A DNA stretch of 64,000 nucleotides from Limnanthes douglasii subsp. nivea. Its lineage: Eukaryota; Streptophyta; Magnoliopsida; Brassicales; Limnanthaceae. Below, piece after piece: positions 9,424 to 19,679 of this stretch. The notes beneath the pieces were generated by a model. It had not been told where the DNA came from, did not search any database, and saw only the letters and a list, made by a program, of their open reading frames with translations. Made by a program: the position numbers and the translations under genes. The stretch covers positions 317,642,893 through 317,706,892 of the forward strand of contig JAUPFV010000002.1 of the NCBI GenBank assembly GCA_036936605.1, read 5' to 3'. Numbering within the stretch: position 1 is the first letter of the stretch; every line of letters starts with the position of its first letter.

Positions 9424-12400
9424 ATGAAGATACTTATTTGGAACATCAGGGGCCTATGTGGGAGTACATATCGAGGCGCTTCCCTCTCCACGGTTTGTAA
9501 GCTCGTCAAACAAAATTATTTGCTCATGTTTTGCCTCTTAGAAACTAAATTCTCGCAAGAACATTTAGATAATTTTATGTCTTCTCGTTTCATAAGCTGG
9601 AATCATGTTTCTAATCTTGATGTTATAAGTAGAGGACGCATCGTTGTTGTTTGGGATGCTGGCAGGGTGGCATGTAGGGTGATTGAAATTGGAATACAAC
9701 ACATCCACTTTCAAGTCCATTGCAACGTCACTCAAGAAAAATTTTATGTTACGTTTGTTTACCCTTTGTATACTGTACCACAAAAGAGAGTTCTTTGGGA
9801 GCACCTAACCACTATAGGGGCCAACATTCGTTTACCTTGGATGATTACGGGAGACTATAACACCTACTGTGCTCCAGGAGACCGAATTGGGGTTGCCCCA
9901 CTTCGAAATGGTGAGTTAATTGATTTAAATAATTTTCGGATATCTCACGGTCTTGTCGATGCTCCTTCCACAGGTCCTTTCTTTACTTGGACAAATGGTA
10001 CTGCTTGGGCCAAGCTTGATCGAGTCCTTATAAACCACGGGTGGAGTGATAAAGATCTCTTATGCAAAGCCACGTTCCTTCCGATGGAACCCGTTTCCGA
10101 TCACTGTCCAGTTATTGTCTCGATTATTCGAGATTTTCAGCATGGTTGTCGGCCCTTCAAATTCTTCAACATGTGGCTTGATCATCCCAGATTTTCTAGC
10201 ATTGTAGAAAGTTTATGGGGTCAGTCTATTGATGGTACGAAGCAGTATATACTTGCGCAGAAGTTGAAATCCTTAAAGCGTCCGCTAAGAGATTTGAATA
10301 AAGCTGAGTATGGTGGCATTCTAGAGCGTACAGCTACTGCAAATTCGGCTTTTAAAGAGGTGATCTCCTCACTCATGGCTAATCCTGATAACGTTTCTTT
10401 AAAAGAAGAGGTACACAGATTACGGGATCGTGCAAAATTCCTACTTAATGCAAAAAAGAGCTTTCTTCAACAACGTATGAGGACCACCCACTTAGTTGAC
10501 GGCGACAGAGGTACGAAATACTTTCACAGCTTAATCAAACGAGATAATGCAAGAAAGAACATTTCCTACATCGTCCGAGATGATGGCACCCGCACTACAT
10601 CCCCTACAGAAGTTGCCTCCCTCCTTGTAGATTTCTACACGCACCTCTTTGGCTCATCTCGGCCAAGCTCCCCCATTGATCCGACGGTCATGAGTCACGG
10701 ATCCCTCGTCGGGGATCAACATTATGAGCAGCTTCTCAAACCTGTTGAAGTTGATGAAATCCGTAATGCCCTCTTTGATATCGGGAATGATGAGGCTCCA
10801 GGACCGGACGGCTACACCTCGGCTTTCTTCAAAAAGAATTGGGAACTTGTGAGAACAGATTTGGTTGATTGTGTTCGTGAGTTCTTTGATACTGGTAGAC
10901 TCCTTCGTGCAACAAATCACACCATCCTTGCCCTTATTCCGAAAAAAGATAACGATCCTAAGGTGGGTGACTTTAGGCTAATTGGGCTCACAAATGTTAC
11001 TTACAAAGTGATTACCAAAATTTTGGCTAACCGAATGGCCCCTTTACTTCCGAATCTCATTGATAAAGGACAAGGTGCTTTCGTGAGTGGTCGAAATCTT
11101 GTTGATAATGTTTTCCTTGCCCAAGAGTTGGTTAGAGGTTCGAACCGTGCAAGAGTTTCTTCGCGATGTATGCTCATGGTGGATCTTCGCAAAGCATTTG
11201 ACACAATTTCATGGGACTTTCTATCGGATATTCTCCATGGTATCGGGTTTCCTCCAAAGTTTGTGGGATGGATTCTTGCTTGTGTCACTACAGTGTCCTT
11301 CTCGGTTTTTATCAACGGCGAGCTTCATGGCTTCTTCTATGGGCAGCGGGGCTTAAGGCAAGGTGATCCCATGTCCCCTACTTTATTCATCATTTGCCTC
11401 GAATATTTGTCTCGTTTGTTAAAGAAGAAATTGAGCGAACCGAGTTTTAAATTCTATCCGAAATGCGCCTGCACTCACACTACCCACCTCGCTTTTGCTG
11501 ACGATTTGATACTACTTTCAAAAGGAGATGAGACATCGGCTAACATCCTTATGGAATGCTTAAGCCATTTGGAAGATGTTTCGGGACTATCACTGAATCC
11601 TTCTAAATCCAAAATATACCTAGCCGGGGTTAAAAGGATTGTTTATGATCGGATCATGGAAATAGTCGGATTTGAAGTGGGCACTTACCCTGTACGTTAC
11701 TTGGGGATACCTCTCGCTCCTATGACCGTCTCAGTTACTGATTTTTCCCCTTTGACAGAGGCTATCTCGAGTTACATTCAAAAATGGAAACATATGAAAC
11801 TTTCCTACGCGGGAAAACTTCAATTGATCACCTCCGTGCTTCAAGGGGTCGAATCCTTTTGGTTCCGCGCTTTTCCTTTGCACTCGGTAGTGCTTAACAC
11901 GATCCGCTCGCTCTGCCTCAACTTCTTCTGGGGAGGTAGACCTGCTCGGATTGCTTGGGACAAAATCTGTAAACCCAAAGATGAAGGAGGACTTAGCTTT
12001 ATGGATATCAGAGTTTGGAATCGTGCCCTTCTGACCCGTTCGATTTGGTTATTAAATTCCGACTCTGAGTCGTTATGGATAAAATGGGTGCATGAGTATT
12101 ATCTTCGAGGACAAACTATATGGGACTACCAAAGACGAGATAGAGATAGTCATCTTGTTCGGAAGCTTCTTGATATTAGAGACTCTTGGATACAGATATT
12201 TGGGGGTCGAGATAGTGCCATTCTGGGTCTTGAAAGTTGTACTTCGGGTGGAAAGCTAATTACTAGACGTGTCTACGAAGCCATGAGAACAAAAAGTGAG
12301 GTATGCCTAAATCTGTCAAAGTTATGGAAGAGATTCATCCCACCTAAGTTTTCTTTCACCGTCTGGCTAGCCTTCAATCGTCATCTTGCCACGAAAGACA

Positions 12401-12519
12401 CTCTCCACTACATGGACTTGCCTAACATGAGCTGCCCATTTTGCAGACACTCAGATGAGTCTGGTGCCCATCTTTTCTTTGCTTGCAGGTTCACTAAAGA
12501 AATCTGGAGTCGTATCTGA
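9424..12519 (+). CDS. LINE ORF2: AP-type endonuclease, reverse transcriptase, zf-RVT
   Basis: 1031 codons, uninterrupted, starting 71 bases after ORF1. It provides nicking and target-primed reverse transcription. Residues 1-235 are an endonuclease/exonuclease/phosphatase domain (WNIRGL near the start, LLETKF near 40, GDYNTY, and SDHCPV near 225). Residues about 440-720 are the reverse transcriptase (LIPKKD, GLTNVTYK, DLRKAFDT, GLRQGDPMSP, FADDLILL near 692). The C-terminus is a zf-RVT module (CPFCRHSDESGAHLFFAC). It stops at WSRI, immediately after the zf-RVT motif, whereas plant L1 proteins often continue; a short loss of the 3' end is likely. No RNase H domain is present. All expected catalytic motifs are visible. 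Confidence 0.92.
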   Translation: MKILIWNIRGLCGSTYRGASLSTVCKLVKQNYLLMFCLLETKFSQEHLDNFMSSRFISWNHVSNLDVISRGRIVVVWDAGRVACRVIEIGIQHIHFQVHCNVTQEKFYVTFVYPLYTVPQKRVLWEHLTTIGANIRLPWMITGDYNTYCAPGDRIGVAPLRNGELIDLNNFRISHGLVDAPSTGPFFTWTNGTAWAKLDRVLINHGWSDKDLLCKATFLPMEPVSDHCPVIVSIIRDFQHGCRPFKFFNMWLDHPRFSSIVESLWGQSIDGTKQYILAQKLKSLKRPLRDLNKAEYGGILERTATANSAFKEVISSLMANPDNVSLKEEVHRLRDRAKFLLNAKKSFLQQRMRTTHLVDGDRGTKYFHSLIKRDNARKNISYIVRDDGTRTTSPTEVASLLVDFYTHLFGSSRPSSPIDPTVMSHGSLVGDQHYEQLLKPVEVDEIRNALFDIGNDEAPGPDGYTSAFFKKNWELVRTDLVDCVREFFDTGRLLRATNHTILALIPKKDNDPKVGDFRLIGLTNVTYKVITKILANRMAPLLPNLIDKGQGAFVSGRNLVDNVFLAQELVRGSNRARVSSRCMLMVDLRKAFDTISWDFLSDILHGIGFPPKFVGWILACVTTVSFSVFINGELHGFFYGQRGLRQGDPMSPTLFIICLEYLSRLLKKKLSEPSFKFYPKCACTHTTHLAFADDLILLSKGDETSANILMECLSHLEDVSGLSLNPSKSKIYLAGVKRIVYDRIMEIVGFEVGTYPVRYLGIPLAPMTVSVTDFSPLTEAISSYIQKWKHMKLSYAGKLQLITSVLQGVESFWFRAFPLHSVVLNTIRSLCLNFFWGGRPARIAWDKICKPKDEGGLSFMDIRVWNRALLTRSIWLLNSDSESLWIKWVHEYYLRGQTIWDYQRRDRDSHLVRKLLDIRDSWIQIFGGRDSAILGLESCTSGGKLITRRVYEAMRTKSEVCLNLSKLWKRFIPPKFSFTVWLAFNRHLATKDTLHYMDLPNMSCPFCRHSDESGAHLFFACRFTKEIWSRI

Positions 12520-12524
12520 TTATT

Positions 12525-14140
12525 GTAACCCATTTAAAGGCATCCAAATATTCTAGACATTTTCAGGTTAATTTTCATTTGGCGTGCAATTCCCTTTTAC
12601 ACATAAATTAATTCATCAACATCAACCCAAAATATCACTATCTATTTATGGAAATAAAACAAACATAAATCAACTCACCTCTATAATAATATATAGAGTT
12701 CTCACATTGTGAAAGGGATTCGAATGACAAAGTTAAGTTTTAGTGGAATGATAGCAATTGTGATTTTAGTAATGAAGAAAAAAAGTTTACGATTTTCGGG
12801 TTTCAATTATGGTGATTGCGGCATAAGAGAGAGATGGACGCGAAAGTGAGAGGATAAGTAGAATTTAGGAGAAGCCTAGCCTGAAGTAATTTAGGTTATT
12901 ATTGAAAAATCGGGTATAATAATATCTGTTTGGTTTGATTTATTTTTTGTTTTAACCGAATTCAGCTCACTTAGTCTTTAACTTAGGCTAATTAGAAATG
13001 ATGGTTTAATTCAACTCACTTAGTCTTTAGCTTAGATTAATTAGAAATGGTGAACCACACCCTAGGACAGCAAATTTAGGATTTTAGGGTGCATGTGTGA
13101 GAGGATTCATTATTCACATGTGTGAGAGGATTAGGGATGTGAGACAAAAATGAAAATAAAAAACTACTATGATACAGGATTATACATTGGGCACCGATGC
13201 TAATTTTTAGCCACAATAACAAAAGGAATTTGACCTTAAAAGGATAGCATCTAAATTCCAAAAATCCATGCACCAAAGTTTTCACTTTGAGTTTCGGCCG
13301 AATTATTTAAAGATTCAGCAGTTCCTATAATTTGGTACCTAAGTTTTCAGTAAGTTCTCATATTTGGGCACCTACGTTGGTGTTTTTACACACCTAAGTT
13401 TTCGGTTTGTGTTTGACAGAATTATTTAGAGCTTGGGGAGTTCGGCCTTAAATGCCGCAGTAGTCTGTATTAGTCACTTTCAGGCAACACATAGCAACCT
13501 CATTTGCTAATAACTCACAACAGGGCAAATGGTTACTACCCCTGGCTTTACGGACCTTGCATATCATGTCCAGCAACACACCATGACTTCCTTATGTCAT
13601 TTGCCTGCGAGGTGCACAAAGCTGAATTGAATTTTGGTAATTTTGATCAACATAGAGATAGAGGTTACTTTAACTAACTAGCATAAATTTACATAAATTA
13701 CTTCATTTAAATAACGAATTGCTTTCCAGTTTTATTTTTTCTTTCTCAGCGAATCTGAAAGGCTGGGAATACAGTAGGCTCAGGTAAGACCACACCGGCG
13801 GGTGCCACATTTGAAGAGCGAACCCAGCAAATAGAAATGATTGAATCAGGCAATACTTCGTTCCTGTCAAAGTTTCCGATATCGGAAAAGAGATAGAACC
13901 ATCGGAAATGAGATTGGAAACATTCATTACTATTGCTTAATAGAGTATCGCTTTTTCTAATTGAGCATATCAAATTCTATAGCAGATTAACCCATAAGCC
14001 ATATAGGTGGCTAACAAAGTAATCCAAGAATAAAAAACAGCAAATCAAAACGAAACTTATTAGGATCTAAATGAGAGAAATAGCTTAACTACTTAAATAA
14101 GAACATTCAAGCAAAAATATACTCTTTAAAATAATTTCTA
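12525..14140. other. AT-rich spacer, no gene recognised
   Basis: No protein family is recognisable in either strand. There are short imperfect repeats, for example CACTTAGTCTTTAGCTTAG-like copies near 12967 and 13018, and related CCTAAGTTTTC copies near 13350 and 13390. Open stretches around 13700-13930 on the minus strand match nothing I know. Confidence 0.5.
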
Positions 14141-14152
14141 AAAAACTCAAAT

Positions 14153-14239
14153 TTAAATATGATTGTGGGTAAAATGAGGAAGAGGAGGCTCAGATTCGCC
14201 TTCTATCAGACAGAATAAGGGGAAGAAAGGATCCGCCAT
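14153..14239 (-). CDS. Possible 28-residue ORF with strong start context
   Basis: ATG at 14239 (minus) sits in GCAGCC-ATG-GCG, a good plant start context. The frame reads MADPFFPLFCLIEGES and onward to TAA at 14153-14155. It lies about 330 bases downstream of a TATA box with a CT-rich leader. No splice donor is obvious before the stop. I do not recognise the peptide. It could be a small host protein, a decayed first exon, or chance. Confidence 0.25.
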   Translation of the reverse strand: MADPFFPLFCLIEGESEPPLPHFTHNHI

Positions 14240-14575
14240 GGCTGCACCAACCAAGGGGGTGTTGCAGGCGTGAAATGAAGAGGATACCCCTTACATTTCA
14301 CATAACATGCATACAGCCCCTATGCTGCCCCGCCATTCAAACGGCCTTTCTCCGCCGTTGTCTGGTCTTTTATGACTCTTTTGAGTATCATCACAGCCTC
14401 TAAGATTGAAGAAGAAGAAGAAGAAGATAATGATGGTGATGATGATGATGGAGAGAGAGAGAGAGAGAGGTCATTGGCTTCGCTGTCTATTAGATAGAGA
14501 GGCTACGGCGTTTCTTCTAAGAGCAAAACCTCACTCTCAACCATAAGGAACCCTAGAAAGCTAATTTATAGAGGC
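14240..14575 (-). promoter_or_regulatory. Promoter and 5' leader-like segment (minus strand)
   Basis: On the minus strand: TATAAATTAG at 14561-14570, then CTAGGGTTCC about 20 bases later, then (TC)n and (CTT)n tracts, typical of plant core promoters and leaders. Downstream are a 23-codon upstream ORF (ATGATACTC...) and a hairpin with GTGAAATG/CATTTCAC arms and an AAGGGG/CCTCTT inner stem (about 14271-14302). GC content is higher than the surroundings. No clear coding gene follows, so this may be a dead gene start or a non-coding transcript. Confidence 0.35.
14408..14469. repeat. Compound microsatellite (GAA)n-(GAT)n-(GA)n
   Basis: About six GAA units (14408-14427), GAT/GGT units (to 14450) and nine GA units (14451-14468). 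On the minus strand this forms the pyrimidine-rich leader of the promoter-like segment. Confidence 0.9.
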
Positions 14576-14663
14576 CACCGTAAATTTTAACCCATATCAT
14601 TGTCCCCTTTTAATTGTCCAGTGCTTCATCGAAGAGGCTACTTTAGTCATTACCATTTGATTT

Positions 14664-14683
14664 AAAAAAAAAAAAAAAAAAAA
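14664..14683. repeat. A20 homopolymer
   Basis: Twenty consecutive A. No retroposon body could be tied to it; the LINE ORF2 ends more than 2 kb upstream. Confidence 0.9.
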
Positions 14684-14689
14684 TTGAGA

Positions 14690-16620
14690 AGATTATTTTG
14701 TCCCTCGTATATAATTCATAATGAAGTAAAATGACATTTTTAAATTTTTGAGAAAAAAATTCAAACTTTGAGATCTTAGTATCTTATTATAAATAAAATG
14801 GATATTATTATAGCGGGGGTCTGGTTTAAAAAAAATAACTTCCAATTTAGCCTAGCCGTTTTTGTTGATGCTCAACATTTTATTGCTCCCGGTTATATTT
14901 TTCACAAAGTTAATACAAGTTCGAGAGATTCAGTTAGTTCTACCCTCTTATTTTATTATTTTTCTGCGTCGATAAATTTTATTTTTTAAAAAATGCATAA
15001 AAAACTAACAAATATTTTACAAGTTTGTAGATATTTTTAAAATAAAAAGATTTAAAACATAATAAAATAAATAGTCGGATTGAAGATTGAACCAAAAAAT
15101 ACCAAGATACAAATACTTTTAAAAAATCGAGCTTTAGTTAAATAGCCCAAAAAACTTTACATAACCAATATAATCGAAACAACACATAATGTAGATGTGG
15201 GTGGGTTCAATATGTCCATCAATTAGTAGGTGCAACCATAACATGAGAATTGGGAGGTTGGAGACTTCAAATAACCAAAGTTAGTTAGTTTAGATTATGC
15301 TGACTATACAACCACGAGACCACGAAATTTGAACCAAAAGTAATAAAATATATGATGCAATACCGTAAAGACAAATGCGAGACGGAAAAAATGTATTCTG
15401 CTCTGTCAAATATGGTATGTTATCGCGATAAACGTTAAATGTGGTAGTTTTGAAAATAAGACCGATTTGAAAACTCTCTTATCCATGAAGGTCATTTATA
15501 ACTGTTTAATGTGGCTCCAAACATAGAATTGGTTGTGACTCAAATACTTTGAGTGAGCTACAAGATATGATTTATGGATTCAGCACATTACACAAGACAC
15601 AATCGGGAGGAGAAATTAGTCTTCAACTTATAAGTTTATCTTGGGTTGATAATTTTCTCTGGATTGCAAGAGATTGAATAAAAGAAAGTCGGGAGTTTTG
15701 TGATTATGCCATACTAACCCAACTGTGGATGGAAGTGAATGCGAATATAACTAAACTCGTAACTCATCTCATCTTTATTTTTTTATAAATTTTAAACCCA
15801 TCAGGTTTGGATGTCCGTTGGATAGAAGAGTTTCATCCACCCGCAAATATGTTGGGTTTAGATACTTGTTTGTGGTATTTATTAATTAGTTAATTATTCA
15901 ATAATTTTATTTGTACTTCACTATTAGTTAAAAAAATAAAAAATAAAAAAATTAAATAAAATCCCAACTTTATTAACAAATCTATATTTACTTAATTTTA
16001 ATTAGTTATATATATATATATTACTTAAGTATAAAAAATTATTTAAAAAAATGTAAGTTTAAAAAAATCAATTTAAATGTTTAGATTTGTTAATATAAGT
16101 TAATATTATATAATTATAAATCTAAAAAATATGAATAAAGATAAAAACATCAAAACAAAAATCATAATTACATAAATCACGGACAATAAAAGATAATTGA
16201 ATTACATTATAATATATTTTTATAGTTTATAAAATAATAATATATAATATATTAATTTTTTAATATTAGAATAGCAGGTATCCACTGGATCAGATTCAGG
16301 TTAGAAGCTTGTCGATTTTTTTTATAATATGTAACACATCTCAAACCGGTGAATAATATATTTCAAAACTCATGACCCATCCCACGTAATATAAAAGGTT
16401 CGGGCACCATAACCCATCAGATCGGTTCGGGTCACGTACTTGTAGGTTCATAAAATTTTGTCATCTTTAAACTCAGTCTACTCGACGCACGGAGTGGACA
16501 TCTGGATAATATTGTAGGTGTTTTTATTGTGAAATTTGTGTTTCCGCTCTTGGTGGTCTAACAGTGCACGTCGTTGTAGTTGATGATATGAGGAGGAAAA
16601 TAGATAACGGGGTTATTCAT
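14690..16620. other. AT-rich spacer, no gene recognised
   Basis: Very AT-rich, with (TA)n near 16009 and many stop codons in all frames. A GGGTTTAGATAC...ACTCATGACCCATC-type stretch (15800-16450) resembles degraded non-autonomous DNA-element sequence common in plants, but I found no ends. Confidence 0.5.
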
Positions 16621-16639
16621 CTCGTGAAAGTTGTGGTGA

Positions 16640-17540
16640 TTCCTCATACTTGTAAACCTTAATTGGAAAGCCATTTCCAAAATCCACAAAAAATGACGTC
16701 TAAAACTTGAGATTTTTGTCAAACTTTGACTCATGAATAATATTTTTTCCATAATGGATTACCAAAGAGGTAAAGAGAAACCATGGGTCGTACCAGAAAG
16801 AGGTAAACTCCCTAGTATTGATAACGATCATGTACATTTTGCTAGCAAAAGACCTAAAACGTAATTTTTTTCTTTCAAATACATGAGGGAGATGAGCCAA
16901 AATTTGAAGCATAAAAGTTTTTTTTAATCTTTTCGACGTTAATTCATTCACACCAGATGGATTTGTTGTTTTTACTAACAAAGGACCACATATGTTAAAG
17001 GACAGTCATCTGACTCCAAATTTTTAGATCTATAATCTCAAGGTTGTCTTCCATCGTGGACAATATTACATTAGAGCAAGCCACATTTAGCCTTTTAAGC
17101 CTTCATCTCATAGTGTGACGAGATAAATCCCTAGAGGGACTGGGATAGCTCATTTAGTACCCTAGATGGGAGAATGAAGATTGAAGACAAGTATACTTGA
17201 CCTGAAAATAGAACGGACTTGATGAGTTGAAGCCTTCCCTCATAAGAAATGTATTTAAAGGTCAAATAACCTATATGAGCAGTGATATTTTTAGGAGAGG
17301 TCGGGAATTGTTACGAGAAAATTGACTTGTAAGAAGAGGGACACCTACATACTTAACCGGGAAATATGCACCATTGTACCACATAATGTTGATCAGATCA
17401 TTTCGAAGGGTAAAATTTACCCCATAAAAAAGATAACTTTTAGCGAGACTGACTTTGAGAACTAAGAAAGAAAAGAACTCATACATGCCATATTTGATTA
17501 GATTGAGGAAGTTAATATCAATGTGAGAAAAATAGATCAT
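16640..17540 (-). pseudogene. Decayed LINE ORF2 fragment (reverse transcriptase C-terminal part)
   Basis: On the minus strand, 17540-17280 encodes VSLAKSYLFYGVN...FPVKYVGVPLL, matching the SLNPSKSKIYLAG...YPVRYLGIPLA segment of the intact LINE ORF2 in this window. It continues with SYEGRLQLIKSVLFSGQVY (intact copy: SYAGKLQLITSVLQGVESF) at about 17265-17200. Near 16760-16800 it reads TSFWYDPW, a typical LINE post-RT motif. Several stops and frameshifts are present. It belongs to a different, older LINE than the one at 6780, on the opposite strand. Confidence 0.82.
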
Positions 17541-18929
17541 TAATTCATCGACAAAATAAATAATTATTATTTTGAGTTAATGATATTTTTGGTGAAATTT
17601 GAAATTTTTGTCCGAAATTCGTACATAATTGAACAAAACCATAATTTTGGTCAAATTAAAGGTTTTGATTTTTTTATCCTCGACGTTTATCACAATGTAC
17701 CACCTTCAGAAGCCTAGTTCATCATGACATGTAATACCATCTTTGTGGAAACTATAACAATGAAACTTTTTTGTTGTGGCAACCCATGTTATCGTCGCGA
17801 CAACACTAATGTTCATAAGGTGAATTTGGTTTTGTTTTGCTTTTACTTATATGTGAATTTTATGCAAATAATCCTTTTAAACATGCATAAACTAATATAA
17901 TTGTTAACTAATTTTGATTTTTATTGTATGTTTCTAAATTCAATATGTTAAGCATGTTCAAAACAAGCACATATATGATGACGTGTTTGGATGCAATGTC
18001 GTGTTTTGGTGTAGTGTTAAGTGTTTAGAGGTCTACAGTTATGTAGTTGTATCCATTTTTACATTGAGAGAAGCCTAGTGACTGAGAATATATGATATTC
18101 ATGATGGGATGTAATTATTCATTATCGTTAACACTTGGACTCCATGATGTATGAGGTGATGTTTTGCATGTTTACATATTATTTATTTTACCTTTGGAGT
18201 TTGAACGTCATTAATATGTTTTGGATAGGTGCACCGACTACACACCGATGGTGCGTAGGCACAACACCACTAGTGCACATCATCTTCCTCGCGATTTTGA
18301 CAAGGAAGATAAACACTCTACATATCCATTCAACCCCCACAACCTTAAAACCCTCAAATTAATTTTAACAACACTCTAAACGCATAAGCCTTGACATAAT
18401 CCATAAATTTTGCAAAAAATCACAACAATAAACCTGTAATATTAACTAAAACCTGAGAAATTCAAGAAACTTAAGAAATTGAAGATAAATCAAGAAGTAA
18501 AATCAAGGGGGGTTATTTTGGTGGAGGAGAATGAAGATCAGATTTCTCAATTAGTGAGGATAAAGAGCTTGACGAAAGAGGAAGATGATACGGAAAGATG
18601 AGCTAGCTTTCGGAGGTGGCGCAATGTTGGCTTGAAATTATAGAGAGAGAATGAGGAAGGAGAATGAGAGAAATTAGACAAACAAGGTTTTTGTTCAAGA
18701 AACCGAATGGGTAGTCGTTAACAAAAAATCCTTTATATACACCAATAAAATCATTTAAAAAAAATGAATGAAGTTATATCATTTTTTGGTGAAAATGGCT
18801 TGATTAATGTTATTATTTTTGCAAACTATTTTTTTCTTTATTTACCGGCCCCGTCCAATTGGAGTTGATTTATAGTTGCTTGTACAATATTCTCAAAATT
18901 ATATTATATCTTGTTAAAATAGATGTGTA
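17541..18929. other. AT-rich spacer, no gene recognised
   Basis: No recognisable protein. A GC-richer patch around 18225-18300 (GGTGCACCGACTACACACC...) and a purine-rich patch at 18480-18680 stand out, but neither matches a family I know. Confidence 0.45.
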
Positions 18930-19321
18930 GGTGTGAATCTTATCTCACAAGACTAACAAGATATTGTTTATTTTGGACCATAGAATTTGCATGGATTTGT
19001 CTTTGGTACATCCCCAAAATGCCTCTTACTAGTTGAGGGACGTTCACACTTATATACACTCTATTCTTTTCAATGTTAGAAATATGGGACTCTGGACGAA
19101 GTAAGTTTACTCTCCAACATCCCTCCCTAAACTTGATCCCATTAATCGGCAGAATAAACGTCTTCGGGCGGAATGAACGTCGTCCAATCACAGCGGAAAC
19201 ACATCGCTGGATGTGTTGATGGGTAGAATAACGTAGCCTAATCACAACGGAAATGCATCGCTGGATATTTATCACATTTACTTAAAATCCCATATTGTTT
19301 TGGACTTTGGCTCTGATACCA
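18930..19321 (-). mobile_element. TRIM-like LTR-element remnant (PBS, short internal part, PPT, LTR start)
   Basis: Reading minus: TGGTATCAGAGCC (19309-19321), the standard plant tRNA-Met PBS; about 190 non-coding bases; a purine tract TTTAGGGAGGGA (19120-19131); then TGTTGGAGAG... (from 19119 downwards), a typical LTR start. This PBS / short internal / PPT / LTR order is that of terminal-repeat retrotransposons in miniature. The expected matching 5' LTR is absent: the PBS directly joins a copia LTR (19322-19635) of unrelated sequence. The left limit is not defined. Confidence 0.5.
19171..19266. repeat. Two tandem copies of a ~55-bp unit inside the TRIM-like internal region
   Basis: The GAATGAACGTCGTCC...CATCGCTGGAT copy (19171-19212) is followed by a GAATAACGTAGCC...CATCGCTGGAT copy (19226-19266), with a few differences. 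A third partial start (AGAATAAACGTC) lies at 19151. Confidence 0.75.
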
Positions 19322-19635
19322 TGTTAAGAGAATTGTGAATGTGTTATATGTTTGGAATAAATGACAGTATGATATGAAGATGTTGAGTAGGAAAATATCA
19401 TTCAGTGAATAATCAAGAAGCACAAAGAAAACATTTGAAACGCTTGGTGAATGCGTCTCTCACATCTTCTCCCTTTCAACACGTAAACCAAATAACCTAT
19501 GTAGGCATATCACTATTACAATGTGTATATATATATATATATATATATAGTGTGGCAGAAAGTAAACCCTAGCCCATATACAAACTAATATTAAATATAC
19601 CATATACATTTTATTCTAATCCTGACATTCTAACA
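19322..19635 (-). repeat. 3' LTR of copia element 1 (314 bp)
   Basis: Element-strand ends TGTTAGAATGTC...CTCTTAACA, with matching TGTTA/TAACA termini. It follows a purine tract (AACTTGAAGAAGGG, minus) at the end of a copia RNase H region, so it is the 3' LTR of the element to its right. It contains a (TA)n run around 19526-19549. No partner LTR was found up to 24 kb. Confidence 0.85.
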
Positions 19636-19679
19636 CCCTTCTTCAAGTTGGAGCATGAAGATTATGAATACCCAACTTG

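Larger units (their letters stand above)
6780..12524 (+). mobile_element. L1-type LINE, coding part without visible UTRs
   Basis: Non-LTR retrotransposon with ORF1 (gag-like, zinc knuckle) and ORF2 (endonuclease, reverse transcriptase, zf-RVT). The left edge abuts the LTR of element A, which probably inserted at or near the LINE 5' end. There is no poly-A tail after ORF2. The octamer TGATTATT occurs at 6784-6791 and again at 12517-12524, where it supplies the ORF2 stop codon; this may be a target-site duplication of a truncated copy, or chance. ORF2 is open throughout, so the copy is fairly young. Confidence 0.85.

Noticed and set aside
13703..13973. Minus-strand open stretches of about 75 codons
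   Set aside because: Two overlapping frames are open by chance; neither has a recognisable domain, and no start or splice context supports them.
14664..14683. A20 run as the poly-A tail of the LINE that starts at 6780
   Set aside because: It lies more than 2 kb past ORF2, with promoter-like and microsatellite sequence in between that does not look like a LINE 3' UTR.
15640..16490. Degraded non-autonomous element with GGGTTTAGATAC and ACTCATGACCC words
   Set aside because: Resemblance is by style only; no terminal repeats or duplications could be located.
19526..19550. (TA)n run as a core promoter
   Set aside because: Simple dinucleotide repeat inside the copia LTR; no start-site context.
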